A DNA stretch of 64,000 bases from an uncultured Lactobacillaceae bacterium (lineage in GTDB: Bacteria > Bacillota > Bacilli > Lactobacillales > Lactobacillaceae). Location of the stretch: positions 54,929 to 118,928 of the forward strand of contig CALYQJ010000004.1 in NCBI GenBank assembly GCA_945285405.1, given 5' to 3'. The position numbers were made by a program, and so were the translations under genes. Numbering within the stretch: the first letter of the stretch is position 1; each line of letters opens with the position of its first letter. The notes under the pieces were generated by a model. It saw nothing but the letters and a program-made list of their open reading frames with translations. It was not told where the DNA came from and made no database searches. Of the stretch, positions 32,989 to 43,772 are shown in pieces.

Positions 32989-33882
32989 GTGAAAAAAAAC
33001 CGAATTAAAATCATGATCCTAGGTTTACTTTTAGCCGGATTATGCCTTGGATTAATCCTTTTTAGTTCACAAAATAAACCTGAGTCAACTAAACGAAAAC
33101 AAATAAAAATTATGACTACTACGGCAATTTACTCTGAAATTGCCAATAAGATAGTAGGAAATCAAGGAAAAGCTCAACCGATTGTTAATAATCCTAACCT
33201 TGATCCTCATGATTTCAAACCTTCTACTAAAACTGCTGAAAATGTAGCAGAAGCTGACTTGGTAATAAGTACGGGGTTAGGATACGACGACTGGGTTAAT
33301 CCACTTATTAAAAATCAAAAATGGCTTAACATTGGGCAAGATGTACTTCAACTTAAACGTGGAGTCAACCCCCACATTTGGTTTGACTACTATAAAATGC
33401 TGAAATTTATTGATAAACTGACAGTTGAACTAAGTCAAATGAAACCAGAAAAAGCAGCATATTTTAAAAAGAATGCAAAGAGTTATCGAAATTCTTTAAA
33501 AATTCTGGAAACTAAAATGTCTCAAATCAAAAAGCTTAAAACTAATAATTTAGTTGATGTTAGCGAACCAGTGTTAGATTATACTTTAGAAAACTTGGGA
33601 TTTAGAGTTAATAATAAAGCTTTTGCTCATGCAATTGAAAATAGCGCTGATCCTTCTGTAAAATCAGCACAGGAAGTTATTAACGATTTCAAAAATCATA
33701 AAGTTGCTTTTTATGTAGAAAACATTCAAGTCGTTAACAATACGACCCAAAATCTGAAGCAAGCAGCAAAAAATTATCAGATTCCAATTTTACAAGTTAC
33801 AGAAATGAAACCTAAACAATTAACTTATCTTAATTGGCAAAAGCAAACCTATGATCATATTATTGATATTTTAAAGAAGTAA
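32989..33882 (+). CDS. Zinc/manganese ABC transporter substrate-binding protein (ZnuA-like)
   Basis: DPHDFKPSTKTAENVAEADLVI and NPHIWFDYYKM metal-site histidine motifs; GTG start with AAGGAG SD. Confidence 0.87.
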   Translation: MKKNRIKIMILGLLLAGLCLGLILFSSQNKPESTKRKQIKIMTTTAIYSEIANKIVGNQGKAQPIVNNPNLDPHDFKPSTKTAENVAEADLVISTGLGYDDWVNPLIKNQKWLNIGQDVLQLKRGVNPHIWFDYYKMLKFIDKLTVELSQMKPEKAAYFKKNAKSYRNSLKILETKMSQIKKLKTNNLVDVSEPVLDYTLENLGFRVNNKAFAHAIENSADPSVKSAQEVINDFKNHKVAFYVENIQVVNNTTQNLKQAAKNYQIPILQVTEMKPKQLTYLNWQKQTYDHIIDILKK

Positions 33883-33891
33883 TTAGCCGAT

Positions 33892-33920
33892 AAGCTCTCC
33901 AATAATATGGGAGCTTTTTT
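33892..33920 (+). terminator. Intrinsic terminator after the znuA-like gene
   Basis: AAGCTCTCC/GGGAGCTT stem then T-run. Confidence 0.75.
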
Positions 33921-33967
33921 ATATTGTAAAAATATTTTAGTTTAAGATCATAAAAACTAAAGTTCTA

Positions 33968-34000
33968 AAAAAGCATGATTTTATTAAAAATCATGCTTTT
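33968..34000 (-). terminator. Intrinsic terminator downstream of lipoprotein 1
   Basis: AAAAGCATGATTTT/AAAATCATGCTTTT stem. Confidence 0.75.
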
Positions 34001-34068
34001 AATGGTTAAATTTTTATGAATAAACCATACAAAGTTACTTTTTTGAAGACTATGTTACTTTGAAAAAA

Positions 34069-35079
34069 TTAATCAAAAAATTTTGATAGATTATGATAAA
34101 AATCATATGGTGACATCATTGAATTTTCAGTTGGTTTTTTAATTTTACCTTTAAATTCAGAATAAGTATAATTAAACTTAAATCTAACTTTACTCCCATC
34201 TTTTGGTTCCAACTGTAAATAGTTATTAAATCTAGAATCTTTTTCGTTAAAATTAATTGTATAACTATAATTTTTAAACAGAGATTTACTTTGTTGTAAA
34301 CCTTTCTGACTATCATTATAAGATTTACCTAAAGTCGGTTTAATCTTATTTAAAAAAGTTGTTAAATAATAATCAATCGCTTTTTTATCTAAAACCACTT
34401 TAATGATATTATTTTTTTTGCTTATTTCTTTTTCAGGGATTCGATCAATCGTTTTATTTAAAGTGCTGTTATTAATTTCATGCATTTTCAAAGATATATT
34501 AAATAATTTTTCTAAATATTTTAAATTTTTGCTTACTTCTTTTGTATTATTGTTATTTTCTTTATCATAGTTTTCTAATATTTTGGCTAAAGAATTGAAT
34601 TCAATATACCTATTTTTAAATTCATTATAATCAATTTGCGAAATGTCAGTTTTACTATGGGATTTGTTAATTACGTTATAAGTTGAAATTATTGAACTTA
34701 AAAAATCTGTTCCAAAGTAAAAATGATTATCTTTAAAAACTGTTTTATGATCAAATTCGTTAATGATATAATCTACTGTTGCGTTCATTTGCATATCAGA
34801 ACCATCTAAATCACTTTTACCCTTGATTTTGAACTCTTTAAGGAAATCTAAAAGAAAGCTTTCACTTATTTTATTTTCTTTAAAACCCTTTTTGTTGGAA
34901 CTAGGAAATATAAGTTGATCAAGTGTAACATCAAAAGTAGTCGTTACTTTTTTTTGATTTTTTTGATGGTCAATATATTTAATTAAATCTTTCTTGTTAG
35001 ATCCACATCCTGTTAATACTAGAGGTAATAATACTAAAATTGTGAAAATAAAAATATTTGCTACTTTTTTTGTTTTCAT
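34069..35079 (-). CDS. Putative lipoprotein of unknown function (paralogue 1)
   Basis: Signal peptide with lipobox LVLTGC; AAGGTG SD precedes ATG 35079. Confidence 0.8.
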   Translation of the reverse strand: MKTKKVANIFIFTILVLLPLVLTGCGSNKKDLIKYIDHQKNQKKVTTTFDVTLDQLIFPSSNKKGFKENKISESFLLDFLKEFKIKGKSDLDGSDMQMNATVDYIINEFDHKTVFKDNHFYFGTDFLSSIISTYNVINKSHSKTDISQIDYNEFKNRYIEFNSLAKILENYDKENNNNTKEVSKNLKYLEKLFNISLKMHEINNSTLNKTIDRIPEKEISKKNNIIKVVLDKKAIDYYLTTFLNKIKPTLGKSYNDSQKGLQQSKSLFKNYSYTINFNEKDSRFNNYLQLEPKDGSKVRFKFNYTYSEFKGKIKKPTENSMMSPYDFYHNLSKFFD

Positions 35080-35114
35080 AATTTTCACCTTAATTTTTTT
35101 CACTTAATATGTAT

Positions 35115-35146
35115 AAAAGCCTAACTCGGAATAAGAATTAGGCTTA
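35115..35146 (-). terminator. Intrinsic terminator downstream of lipoprotein 2
   Basis: AAGCCTAA/TTAGGCTT stem. Confidence 0.65.
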
Positions 35147-35195
35147 GAATATTCAATAATTTAAAAATATTTTTAATAGTAAAAATATTTCATGA

Positions 35196-36215
35196 TTATT
35201 TTTTAAAGTTTTGTTTCATTAGATTAGTTATTACTTGGACAATATGCTTTGTTGCCAACATTGAATTAGTGGCTGGTTTTTTAATTTCACCGTTAAAGTC
35301 TGAATCAGTTGAACGGATATTTAGCTTAATCTTTCCGCCTTGTTTAGGTTTCAATACTAAATAATTATTAAAGCTAGATTTTTTTTGATTAAAGTTAATT
35401 GTATAATTACAACTACCGTTTGCATTAGAAATGTTCTCTGCATAAGTTTTAAGTTCTTTATCAAAAGAATGATCATAGTCTTTACCTAAAGCTTTTTTAT
35501 ACTCTTTTGAACAAGCTTTATAGTAGTAAGCGATCGCCTTTTTATCTAAAGTCGCAGTAATAACTCCATCTTTTTTAGTTATTTCTTTTTCAGGTAATTG
35601 ATCAATCGTATCTTTCAAAGCTTTAAATTGAACTGTTGCTATTTTTGGTGAGCCAAAAATTTTCAAAATCTCGCCATATTCTTTTTTTAAATTTATATTT
35701 GGAGAATCAGTTTGATTTTCATCAATAAATTTAATAAGGGAGTTCACATCGATATATTTACCTTTAAGTTTACTTGTAAGTTCACTTTTAAGTTCATTTC
35801 TGTCAACTATTGCATCATTAGTTGTAGTTACATTAACAAATTTAAAAAGTGAACTACAATCAGCATATATTTTATTATCTTTAAAAATTAAAACGAAAGG
35901 TAACGATTGCCCTGCTACATTCATAGTTACATTAATTTTCTTATCTTGCTCAACTACATCGCCTTTACCTTTCATATTAAACCCTTTAAGCATTTGTAAA
36001 GTAGTAGCTTCTTCTTTGCTAGGTTCAGTTGAATTAGGTAGATCAAATTGTTCCAACTTTACATCAAAATTTGAAGTATATTGCTTGCGATGGACCTTCT
36101 GATCATAGTATTTAGTTAAAGCTTTTTTGTTTGACTGCCCACACCCCGTTAAAACTAAAACTAATGATAAGATTATTGTTAAAAGAAAAGTAATTTTATT
36201 TTTTTTGTTTTTCAT
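35196..36215 (-). CDS. Putative lipoprotein of unknown function (paralogue 2)
   Basis: Lipobox LVLTGCGQSNKK; shares C-terminal NFNQKKSSFNNYLVLKPKQGGKIKLN...GEIKKPATNSM with paralogue 1. Confidence 0.8.
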   Translation of the reverse strand: MKNKKNKITFLLTIILSLVLVLTGCGQSNKKALTKYYDQKVHRKQYTSNFDVKLEQFDLPNSTEPSKEEATTLQMLKGFNMKGKGDVVEQDKKINVTMNVAGQSLPFVLIFKDNKIYADCSSLFKFVNVTTTNDAIVDRNELKSELTSKLKGKYIDVNSLIKFIDENQTDSPNINLKKEYGEILKIFGSPKIATVQFKALKDTIDQLPEKEITKKDGVITATLDKKAIAYYYKACSKEYKKALGKDYDHSFDKELKTYAENISNANGSCNYTINFNQKKSSFNNYLVLKPKQGGKIKLNIRSTDSDFNGEIKKPATNSMLATKHIVQVITNLMKQNFKK

Positions 36216-36384
36216 AATTCCCTCCGAAAAATATATTATCTTAAATATACTTTAAGGTCAAAAAAAAAATTTGTTTTTTTAAAAAAATATTATACTCTTT
36301 GCTCAACAATTTAATTCGCCTAAATACTTTTTTAAATTTTTTTATTCTGAAACTTTATATTGATTCATTAAATATAAAAATTAA

Positions 36385-37281
36385 TCATTGCCCTAAATAT
36401 TTTGTACTATAAAATTCCGATAAATATTGCTCAATAACTTTTTTCATTTTAACTACAGCTGGCGATTTTAAAGTTGTAGGATTAATAACTAAACATAAGG
36501 TACGATAAAAAGCTTCTTCAAAAGGATAAACATTAAATTCTCCTTGCATCCGTTTTAGAGCTAACTGCGGTAAAACTCCTAAACCTAATCCTGATTCTAC
36601 CATTGCTAAAATAGAAGGGTCATCAATCGAATAGCTCAAAGAATTTTGGGATACATGATAACGATCTAGTGCTCTTTTAGTATCACGATCATAATCAATT
36701 TGTTGCAAAATAAAAGTTTGTTGCGCCACATCAGCATCGGTAATTGATACGCGATTACTTGGAATGAAATTTTTAGGAGTAACGCAATAAATTTGATCAC
36801 GAATTAAAGGCTCAACAAATACTTCTTCAACCACTGGCAAAGAAGCAAAACCGATATCAATTTGCCCCTGTTTAACTCGATCCACAATTTGATTAAAACT
36901 ACCTTGAATTACAGTAATTGCAATTTGAGGAAATTGTTCTTTAAATTTACGGATAATACCAGGTAACCAATTTGTCGATACAGAAGAAAAAGCACCAATT
37001 CGAACCTTTCCTTGATTATTACCGTTAATATTACCAACAAGTTGTTGTAACTGATCTTCCAAATTTAAAATACTTTGAATTACTGGTAGCAATGCTTTAC
37101 CATCCTCGGTTAATTCAACGCCAGTCCGATTTCGAATTAGTAAAGGGAAACCGAAATCTTTTTCTAATTGATTAACGCTATGACTTACTGCACTTGGAGT
37201 CACATTTAAACTTTGTGATGCCCGAACAAATGTACCCTTACTAACTACAGTACTAAAAACCCGATAACTAAAATTAGTCAT
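36385..37281 (-). CDS. LysR family transcriptional regulator
   Basis: N-terminal wHTH FVRASQSLNVTPSAVSHSVNQLEKDFGFPLLIRNRTGVELTEDG. Confidence 0.92.
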   Translation of the reverse strand: MTNFSYRVFSTVVSKGTFVRASQSLNVTPSAVSHSVNQLEKDFGFPLLIRNRTGVELTEDGKALLPVIQSILNLEDQLQQLVGNINGNNQGKVRIGAFSSVSTNWLPGIIRKFKEQFPQIAITVIQGSFNQIVDRVKQGQIDIGFASLPVVEEVFVEPLIRDQIYCVTPKNFIPSNRVSITDADVAQQTFILQQIDYDRDTKRALDRYHVSQNSLSYSIDDPSILAMVESGLGLGVLPQLALKRMQGEFNVYPFEEAFYRTLCLVINPTTLKSPAVVKMKKVIEQYLSEFYSTKYLGQ

Positions 37282-37295
37282 AATCCCTCCTTTAA

Positions 37296-37310
37296 ATGAA
37301 TTATATTCAT
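37296..37310. promoter_or_regulatory. Candidate LysR operator
   Basis: ATGAAT-TAT-ATTCAT inverted repeat between divergent lysR and aminotransferase genes; a further ATGAAT half-site lies just downstream. Confidence 0.45.
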
Positions 37311-37392
37311 CTTAAAATGAATTAGTTGAGTTTTACTTCATGGTTAAACGCCATTAAAATATAATTAATAAATTTTATGGAGCACAAAAATT

Positions 37393-38586
37393 ATGAATTT
37401 TTCTAGTCGTACTGATTTAACCATTAACTCTGGACTTAATGATATCTTTAAAACTCGTGATTCTGAAACTATTTCTTTCGCTGGTGGCTTGCCGGACACT
37501 GATTTATTTCCTCGTCAGGAATTAGCTGAGGCTCTTCAAAAAGTAATTACGAGTGATAACCCTCAAATTTTACAATACGCAGGTAAACAATTTCTGCCAT
37601 TACGTGAAAAATTAGCATCTAAAATGCAAAAGGAAGGACTTCTAACTCAACCCAGCGAAATTTTATTAACTCAAGGAGCTCAACAAGCACTTAGTCTCAT
37701 CGCTCAGTTATTAATTGATCCAGGAGACGGTTTAATAGTGGAAGGCCCAACTTATGTAGGCGCATTAGCTGCTTTTGATGCAGTAGAACCTAGTTTTTAT
37801 GAAATTCCCGTAGAAAACGATGGAATTAATTTAACTGTTTTAGAACATGTTCTAAAACATCATGAAGTAAAAATGATCTATACCATTCCTGATTTTCAAA
37901 ACCCTACTGGTACAGTAATGTCTGTAGCTAAAAGAAAGGCCTTGGTTAAATTAGCTAACCGATATGATGTAATGATCGTTGAGGACGGTGCTTATCGCGA
38001 TTTAAGATATTCAGGTACTCAACTACCTTTAATTAAACAATTTGATACGCAAAATCGAGTAATTTATGTAGGTAGTTTTAGTAAAATTCTAGCTCCTGGC
38101 ATACGCTTAGGTTGGTTAGTAACCAATACAAAAATTTTATCAGATCTTAATGCTTTAAAAAATAGTTGTGATATTGAAAGCAGTAGTTTAATTTTACAAG
38201 GGGTGAATCAATACCTTGAAGATAATGACTTAAATCAACACATTTCTGAAATTCACCGAGTTTATCGGCATAAAAAAGAGATAATGCATCAAGCTTTAAT
38301 TAATTATATGCCTGACTCTGTAAAATTTAATAACCCCGAAGGTGGTTTCTTTATCTGGCTTCAATTACCAAATGAATATGATATGAATCAATTTTTAAAT
38401 TCGTATTTACTTCCTAAACAAAATGTAACTTTAGTTCCTTCAAAGAATCTTTTTGCCTCTAAAAATATCCTAAACCAAGCGCGTCTTAATTTTACAGGAT
38501 CTACCGATCAACAAATTAATGATGGTATTAAACGATTAGGTGCAGGTTTAAAAGACTATTTAATGAAAAAAACAGTTTCCTGTTAA
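37393..38586 (+). CDS. PLP-dependent aminotransferase class I/II
   Basis: PDFQNPTGTVMS and SFSKILAPGIRLGW (PLP lysine). Confidence 0.9.
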   Translation: MNFSSRTDLTINSGLNDIFKTRDSETISFAGGLPDTDLFPRQELAEALQKVITSDNPQILQYAGKQFLPLREKLASKMQKEGLLTQPSEILLTQGAQQALSLIAQLLIDPGDGLIVEGPTYVGALAAFDAVEPSFYEIPVENDGINLTVLEHVLKHHEVKMIYTIPDFQNPTGTVMSVAKRKALVKLANRYDVMIVEDGAYRDLRYSGTQLPLIKQFDTQNRVIYVGSFSKILAPGIRLGWLVTNTKILSDLNALKNSCDIESSSLILQGVNQYLEDNDLNQHISEIHRVYRHKKEIMHQALINYMPDSVKFNNPEGGFFIWLQLPNEYDMNQFLNSYLLPKQNVTLVPSKNLFASKNILNQARLNFTGSTDQQINDGIKRLGAGLKDYLMKKTVSC

Positions 38587-38605
38587 AAAATATCAATTGA
38601 TTTTA

Positions 38606-38644
38606 AAAGCTCAAGTATTTTTCAAAAAAACTTGAGCTTTTTTA
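38606..38644 (+). terminator. Intrinsic terminator after the aminotransferase gene
   Basis: AAAGCTCAAG/CTTGAGCTTT stem plus T-run. Confidence 0.8.
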
Positions 38645-38837
38645 AAATTAATATAACCTCACCTAAAAATTCAAAAATAAAATTTTAAAATTTAGTTCCT
38701 AATAAAATTATCTTCTAAACACTTATTTTTAGTTTTTTAGATTACTACCAATAATATTCAACTTTAATATGTATAAATTCTCAAATTTTAAATTAACTAC
38801 TAAATATTCGATCATCTTTTATAATTACAATTTAATT

Positions 38838-39629
38838 TTACTGTTGCACTTTTTTAGCAAGTAAAGTACCAAAAAATAAAATTGATTCAATTAGTGTAAT
38901 AAAAAATGTCACAGGAAGATTAGTCACATAAGTTAAGTATAAGCCCCCCCATGTTCCAATTAAGGCACAACATATACTAATCACAATTAATTCAAAGAAA
39001 TTACGTCCCCAATAAAATGCAATTGCTGCTGGTAAAGTTAATAAAACAAAGATTAATAAAGCACCAACCATCTGAGCTGCAACACTAGCTGTAAAAGCAG
39101 TCATGATTAAAAAAATTAATGAAATGACATAAGAATTAAGACTAGAATAACGAGAACCAACTGGATCAAAAGAATCATATTTTAATGGTCGAAATAGTAA
39201 AATTATAGTTACTAAAACAAGTCCGGCAACGATCATGATTTGCTGAACATTTTCTTTAGTAATCGCAGTAATACTCCCAAACATTAAACTAGTTGCATAA
39301 CTGGCATTCCCTTGAGCCAAAGTTAAAAATAAAGCTCCTGATCCCATAAATAATGCTGAAATTACACTTACTAAAGAATCATTAGAAGAAAATTTATTAG
39401 CACCTACACTAGTTAAAACAGCTGCTAAACTTGTAAAAATTAACATTCCGGTAATTGGTGGTAATCCCGCAAATATTCCAAAAGCAGCTCCAGAAAAGCC
39501 AATCTCAGAAATAACATGCGTTAAAAAGGGTAATTTACGAATTAAAACAAAAATACTCATTACTCCACAAACTACTGCAATTAAAGTTCCTGCAACAAAA
39601 GCATTTAACATAAATTCAGAATTCAACAT
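38838..39629 (-). CDS. Metal ABC transporter permease (ZnuB-like)
   Basis: Multi-TM ABC-3 family; HVISEIGFSGAAFGIFAGL. Confidence 0.88.
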   Translation of the reverse strand: MLNSEFMLNAFVAGTLIAVVCGVMSIFVLIRKLPFLTHVISEIGFSGAAFGIFAGLPPITGMLIFTSLAAVLTSVGANKFSSNDSLVSVISALFMGSGALFLTLAQGNASYATSLMFGSITAITKENVQQIMIVAGLVLVTIILLFRPLKYDSFDPVGSRYSSLNSYVISLIFLIMTAFTASVAAQMVGALLIFVLLTLPAAIAFYWGRNFFELIVISICCALIGTWGGLYLTYVTNLPVTFFITLIESILFFGTLLAKKVQQ

Positions 39630-40311
39630 TGTTTTTCTCCACTAAAGTTTGATCACCAACAGCAAACGTTGCATCTCCATTTAATTGTAATATTTTGGTA
39701 CTATTTTTTCGTACCACATCCGGATCATGAGAAACTAAAACAATAGCAACGTGATCTTTGACTTGTAAATTTTTTAAAATTTCTACTACTTCATTTTTAG
39801 AACGTTCATCTAAACCATTGGTTGGTTCATCAAGAATTATCATTTTAGGTTTAGTAATTAATGCTTGAGCAATATAAGCTCGCTGTTTTTCTCCTCCGGA
39901 AGAGCTATATAATAAATTATCAGATTTTTCAGTTAAGCGAACTTTTTTCAAAGCTGCTTGAATCTTTTCTTTATCTTTTCGAGTTAACCAAGGAATTAAA
40001 TTATCATAAAGACGTAAACCAACAAAGCTAAAAATATTCAAAGGATAATCTTCAGCAATATTACGCGTTTGGGGAACAAATCCAATTTGTTTTGGACCAA
40101 AATTAGTTCCAATATATGTAACTTTTCCTCCTTTAGGAGTTAATTTCTTCATTAATAAATGTAAAAAAGTACTTTTACCGGTACCGTTAGGTCCAATAAT
40201 TGAAAGAAAATCTCCTTTGTCAATCGTCATATTTAAGTTCTTAAACAGAAGACGTTGATCAAAGCCCATAGTTAAATTCGTAATTTCAATTAAAGTTTTA
40301 TTTTTTGTCAT
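39616..40311 (-). CDS. Metal ABC transporter ATP-binding protein (ZnuC-like)
   Basis: GPNGTGKST Walker A, SSSGGEKQRAYIAQAL signature and IILDEPTNGLD Walker B. Confidence 0.9.
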   Translation of the reverse strand: MTKNKTLIEITNLTMGFDQRLLFKNLNMTIDKGDFLSIIGPNGTGKSTFLHLLMKKLTPKGGKVTYIGTNFGPKQIGFVPQTRNIAEDYPLNIFSFVGLRLYDNLIPWLTRKDKEKIQAALKKVRLTEKSDNLLYSSSGGEKQRAYIAQALITKPKMIILDEPTNGLDERSKNEVVEILKNLQVKDHVAIVLVSHDPDVVRKNSTKILQLNGDATFAVGDQTLVEKNNVEF

Positions 40312-40373
40312 AAAACTATTCTATCAAAAAAAACTCATTATTTATTAGTATTTCTATTTTTACACTTGAACAC

Positions 40374-40398
40374 AAAAAAAGGCCTATAGGCCTTTCTT
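40374..40398 (-). terminator. Intrinsic terminator downstream of fusA
   Basis: AAAGGCCTATAGGCCTTT palindrome. Confidence 0.7.
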
Positions 40399-40419
40399 TA
40401 TTTATTAACTAATTTGGGA

Positions 40420-42522
40420 TTATTCTTCGTCTAAAGAATTACCACCATTTTTCTTAATAATCTCAGCTTGAATAGATTTTGGAACTGGTTCGTAATGATC
40501 AAAAGTCATTGTGAAGGTCCCACGACCTTGAGTTGCAGAACGTAAAGTTGTCGCATAACCAAACATTTCAGCTAAAGGAACAAATCCATTGACAACTTGA
40601 GCATTACCTCTAGCTTCCATTCCTTCAACTCGACCACGACGTGCAGTAATCTGTCCCATAATATCACCTAAGTATTCTTCTGGAACAATTACTTCAACTT
40701 TCATAATTGGCTCCAAAATTACGGCACCGGCTTTTTTAGCAGCTTCATGTAAAGAGATTGAAGCCGCTACTTTGAAGGCTGCTTCTGAAGAGTCAACTTC
40801 ATGATAAGAGCCATCATAAAGTTTAGCTTTGACATCAATTAATGGATATCCTGCTAAAACTCCATTAGCCATTGCTTCCTTTAATCCCGCTTCTACTGCT
40901 GGAATATATTCTCTTGGAACAACTCCTCCAACAATAGCATTTTCAAATTCAAAACCTTTGCCTTCTTCATTAGGTGTATATTCAATATAAACATCACCAT
41001 ATTGCCCTTTACCACCGCTTTGACGAACAAATTTTCCTTGTGCTGAAGCCTGTTTAGTAAAGGTTTCGCGATAAGCAACTTGGGGTTCACCCACTTTTGC
41101 GGCAACTTTAAATTCTCGCCGCATTCTTTCAACCATGATATCCAAATGTAACTCACCCATACCAGCAATTAAAGTCTGGCCAGTTTCTGGATTAGTTTCC
41201 GCTTTGAAGGTTGGATCTTCCTCTGCCAACTTTTGTAAAGCAACATCTAATTTATCACGATCTTCTTTAGAATCAGGTTCAATTGAAACTTGAATTACAG
41301 GATCTGGAAATACCATTGATTCCAAAATCAGTGGATGATTAACATCAGTTAATGAATCTCCAGTTGTAGTGTTTTTCAACCCAATTGCTGCGGCAATATC
41401 TCCCGAAAAGACTTCCGGAATTTCAGTTCGGTGATTAGCATGCATTTGTAATAAACGACCAACTCGTTCACGAGAATCTTTAGTTGCATTTAAAACATAA
41501 GAACCTGAAGGTAATGAACCAGTATAAACCCGAATATAAGTTAAACGACCAACAAAAGGATCAGTTGCAATTTTAAATGCTAAAGCAGCAAAAGGTTGAT
41601 CATCACCAGCTGTTAATTCTACTTCTTCATCAGTCTTAGGATCGTGAGCAACGTAAGGTTTAACTTCAAGTGGAGAAGGCAAATAATCAATAACAGCGTC
41701 CAAAAGCATTTGAACCCCTTTATTCTTAAATGCCGAACCAACTAAAACTGGGAAGAATTTTAAATCAATAGTTGCTCGACGAATACCAGCTTTTAACTCA
41801 TCAATTGAAATATCTTCTCCATTAAGATATTTTTCCATGATATCATCATCGACATCAGCAACTGCCTCAACTAATTCATCATGCATCTTTTGAGCTTTAT
41901 CTTTATACTCAGCTGGGATTTCCACAGTATCCCATTTATCACCAATTTCATCAACATCATAAACATAAGCTTTCATATTAACTAAATCTATAATTCCAGT
42001 AAAGTTATCTTCAGCACCAATTGGAATTTGAATAGCATGAGCATTAGCTTGTAACCGTTCATGAATAGTCTGAACTGAATAATCAAAATCTGCTCCAATT
42101 TTATCCATTTTATTTACAAAAACAATATTAGGAACATTATAATTAGCAGCTTGACGCCAGACATTTTCTGTTTGAGGTTCTACTCCTGATTGAGCATCTA
42201 AAACAGTAATTACACCATCAAGAACTCGTAAAGAACGTTCAACTTCAATTGTGAAATCGACGTGCCCAGGGGTATCAATAATGTTAATTCGATAATCTTT
42301 CCATTGAGCAGTTGTTGCCGCAGAAGTGATTGTAATTCCACGCTCTTGCTCTTCTTCCATCCAGTCCATTTGGGAAGCCCCTTCATGAGTTTCACCAATT
42401 TTATGAATTTTACCAGTATAGAAAAGAATACGTTCAGTAGTAGTAGTTTTTCCTGCATCGATATGGGCCATAATACCGATATTTCTTGTTTTATCGAGTG
42501 GAAATTCTCGTTTTTCGGCCAT
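40420..42522 (-). CDS. fusA: Elongation factor G
   Basis: [36 protein letters not shown]. Confidence 0.98.
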   Translation of the reverse strand: MAEKREFPLDKTRNIGIMAHIDAGKTTTTERILFYTGKIHKIGETHEGASQMDWMEEEQERGITITSAATTAQWKDYRINIIDTPGHVDFTIEVERSLRVLDGVITVLDAQSGVEPQTENVWRQAANYNVPNIVFVNKMDKIGADFDYSVQTIHERLQANAHAIQIPIGAEDNFTGIIDLVNMKAYVYDVDEIGDKWDTVEIPAEYKDKAQKMHDELVEAVADVDDDIMEKYLNGEDISIDELKAGIRRATIDLKFFPVLVGSAFKNKGVQMLLDAVIDYLPSPLEVKPYVAHDPKTDEEVELTAGDDQPFAALAFKIATDPFVGRLTYIRVYTGSLPSGSYVLNATKDSRERVGRLLQMHANHRTEIPEVFSGDIAAAIGLKNTTTGDSLTDVNHPLILESMVFPDPVIQVSIEPDSKEDRDKLDVALQKLAEEDPTFKAETNPETGQTLIAGMGELHLDIMVERMRREFKVAAKVGEPQVAYRETFTKQASAQGKFVRQSGGKGQYGDVYIEYTPNEEGKGFEFENAIVGGVVPREYIPAVEAGLKEAMANGVLAGYPLIDVKAKLYDGSYHEVDSSEAAFKVAASISLHEAAKKAGAVILEPIMKVEVIVPEEYLGDIMGQITARRGRVEGMEARGNAQVVNGFVPLAEMFGYATTLRSATQGRGTFTMTFDHYEPVPKSIQAEIIKKNGGNSLDEE

Positions 42523-42630
42523 TATTCTTTAAATCCTCATTTCCTTCATAACAAATACAACCTGATTACCTAGCTATAGAGTAACCTGATTGCCCTAAAC
42601 AGTAATAAATATTGATTAATTTTGACCAAA

Positions 42631-43101
42631 TTACCAGCGATATTGTGCAAAAGCCCGATTGGCTTCAGCCATACGATGAGTATCTTCGCGTTTTTTAACA
42701 GATGCCCCCGTATTATTAGCAGCATCCATGATTTCATGGGCTAACTTTTCTTCCATTGAACGTTCATTGCGTAAACGTGAATATTGAACAATCCAGCGAA
42801 GTGCCAAAGTAGTTCTTCTTTCAGGTCTAACTTCGATTGGAACCTGGTAATTAGATCCGCCAATTCGACGAGCTTTAACCTCTAAAACTGGCATAACATT
42901 ATTCATCGCATCTTGAAATACTTCTAATGGATCTTTTTTAGTTTGTTCACGAATAATATCAAAAGCATGATAAAGGATATTTTGAGCCTTTCCCCGTTTG
43001 CCATCTTTCATCATATGATTAATCAAGCGTGAAACTAATTTTGAATTATAAATCGGATCTGCTAATATATCCTGCTTAACAATGGTGCCTTTTCTTGGCA
43101 T
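42631..43101 (-). CDS. rpsG: 30S ribosomal protein S7
   Basis: [40 protein letters not shown]. Confidence 0.97.
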   Translation of the reverse strand: MPRKGTIVKQDILADPIYNSKLVSRLINHMMKDGKRGKAQNILYHAFDIIREQTKKDPLEVFQDAMNNVMPVLEVKARRIGGSNYQVPIEVRPERRTTLALRWIVQYSRLRNERSMEEKLAHEIMDAANNTGASVKKREDTHRMAEANRAFAQYRW

Positions 43102-43132
43102 TCTATCTAACTCCTATCTCACAAAATTTTAT

Positions 43133-43546
43133 TTATTTTTTTGGACGCTTAGTGCCGTATTTTGAACGACCTTGTTTTCGATCTGTAACTCCAGCAGTAT
43201 CAAGAGTTCCCCGTACAATATGATAACGTACCCCAGGTAAATCCTTAACACGACCGCCACGAATTAAAACAACACTATGTTCCTGCAAATTGTGACCAAT
43301 TCCTGGAATATAAGCTGTAACTTCAATCAAATTTGATAAACGAACACGAGCATATTTTCGTAAAGCTGAGTTTGGCTTTTTCGGTGTCATAGTACCTACA
43401 CGAGTAGCAACTCCTCTTTTTTGTGGTGCAGGATTATTTGTTAAATTCTTAGTCATACTGTTATAGCCAAAATTCAAAGCTGGTGATTTTGATTTACTAG
43501 TCTTTGATTTACGACCTTTACGTACTAATTGATTTATTGTTGGCAT
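43133..43546 (-). CDS. rpsL: 30S ribosomal protein S12
   Basis: [32 protein letters not shown]. Confidence 0.98.
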   Translation of the reverse strand: MPTINQLVRKGRKSKTSKSKSPALNFGYNSMTKNLTNNPAPQKRGVATRVGTMTPKKPNSALRKYARVRLSNLIEVTAYIPGIGHNLQEHSVVLIRGGRVKDLPGVRYHIVRGTLDTAGVTDRKQGRSKYGTKRPKK

Positions 43547-43772
43547 TAAATATTTAAATTTCCCTTTCTAATTTTCTTGGTACACGCATCCAGGCGTTTT
43601 GTTTTTTCGACAATATCCTAAAAACACTCATGAAATTGTATATTTCTTTAGTAAACTTGTCAATACTTTTGTTCTAATTTTAAATTCATTATGGCATTCT
43701 TACGACTTTATTTTACGATTTTGGATTAAATCTGATATACTCAAATTATTAAGATGTAGGGGGCAGAAAATA

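Noticed and set aside
34116-34316. 66-aa minus-strand ORF inside lipoprotein 1
   Set aside because: Alternative frame of a clearly coding gene with no SD.
42262-42573. 103-aa plus-strand ORF over the start of fusA
   Set aside because: Antisense artefact of fusA codon usage.
43583-43610. Short ACGC-ATCCAG-GCGT hairpin upstream of rpsL
   Set aside because: Only a 4-bp stem; could be part of an rpsL leader but too weak to call.
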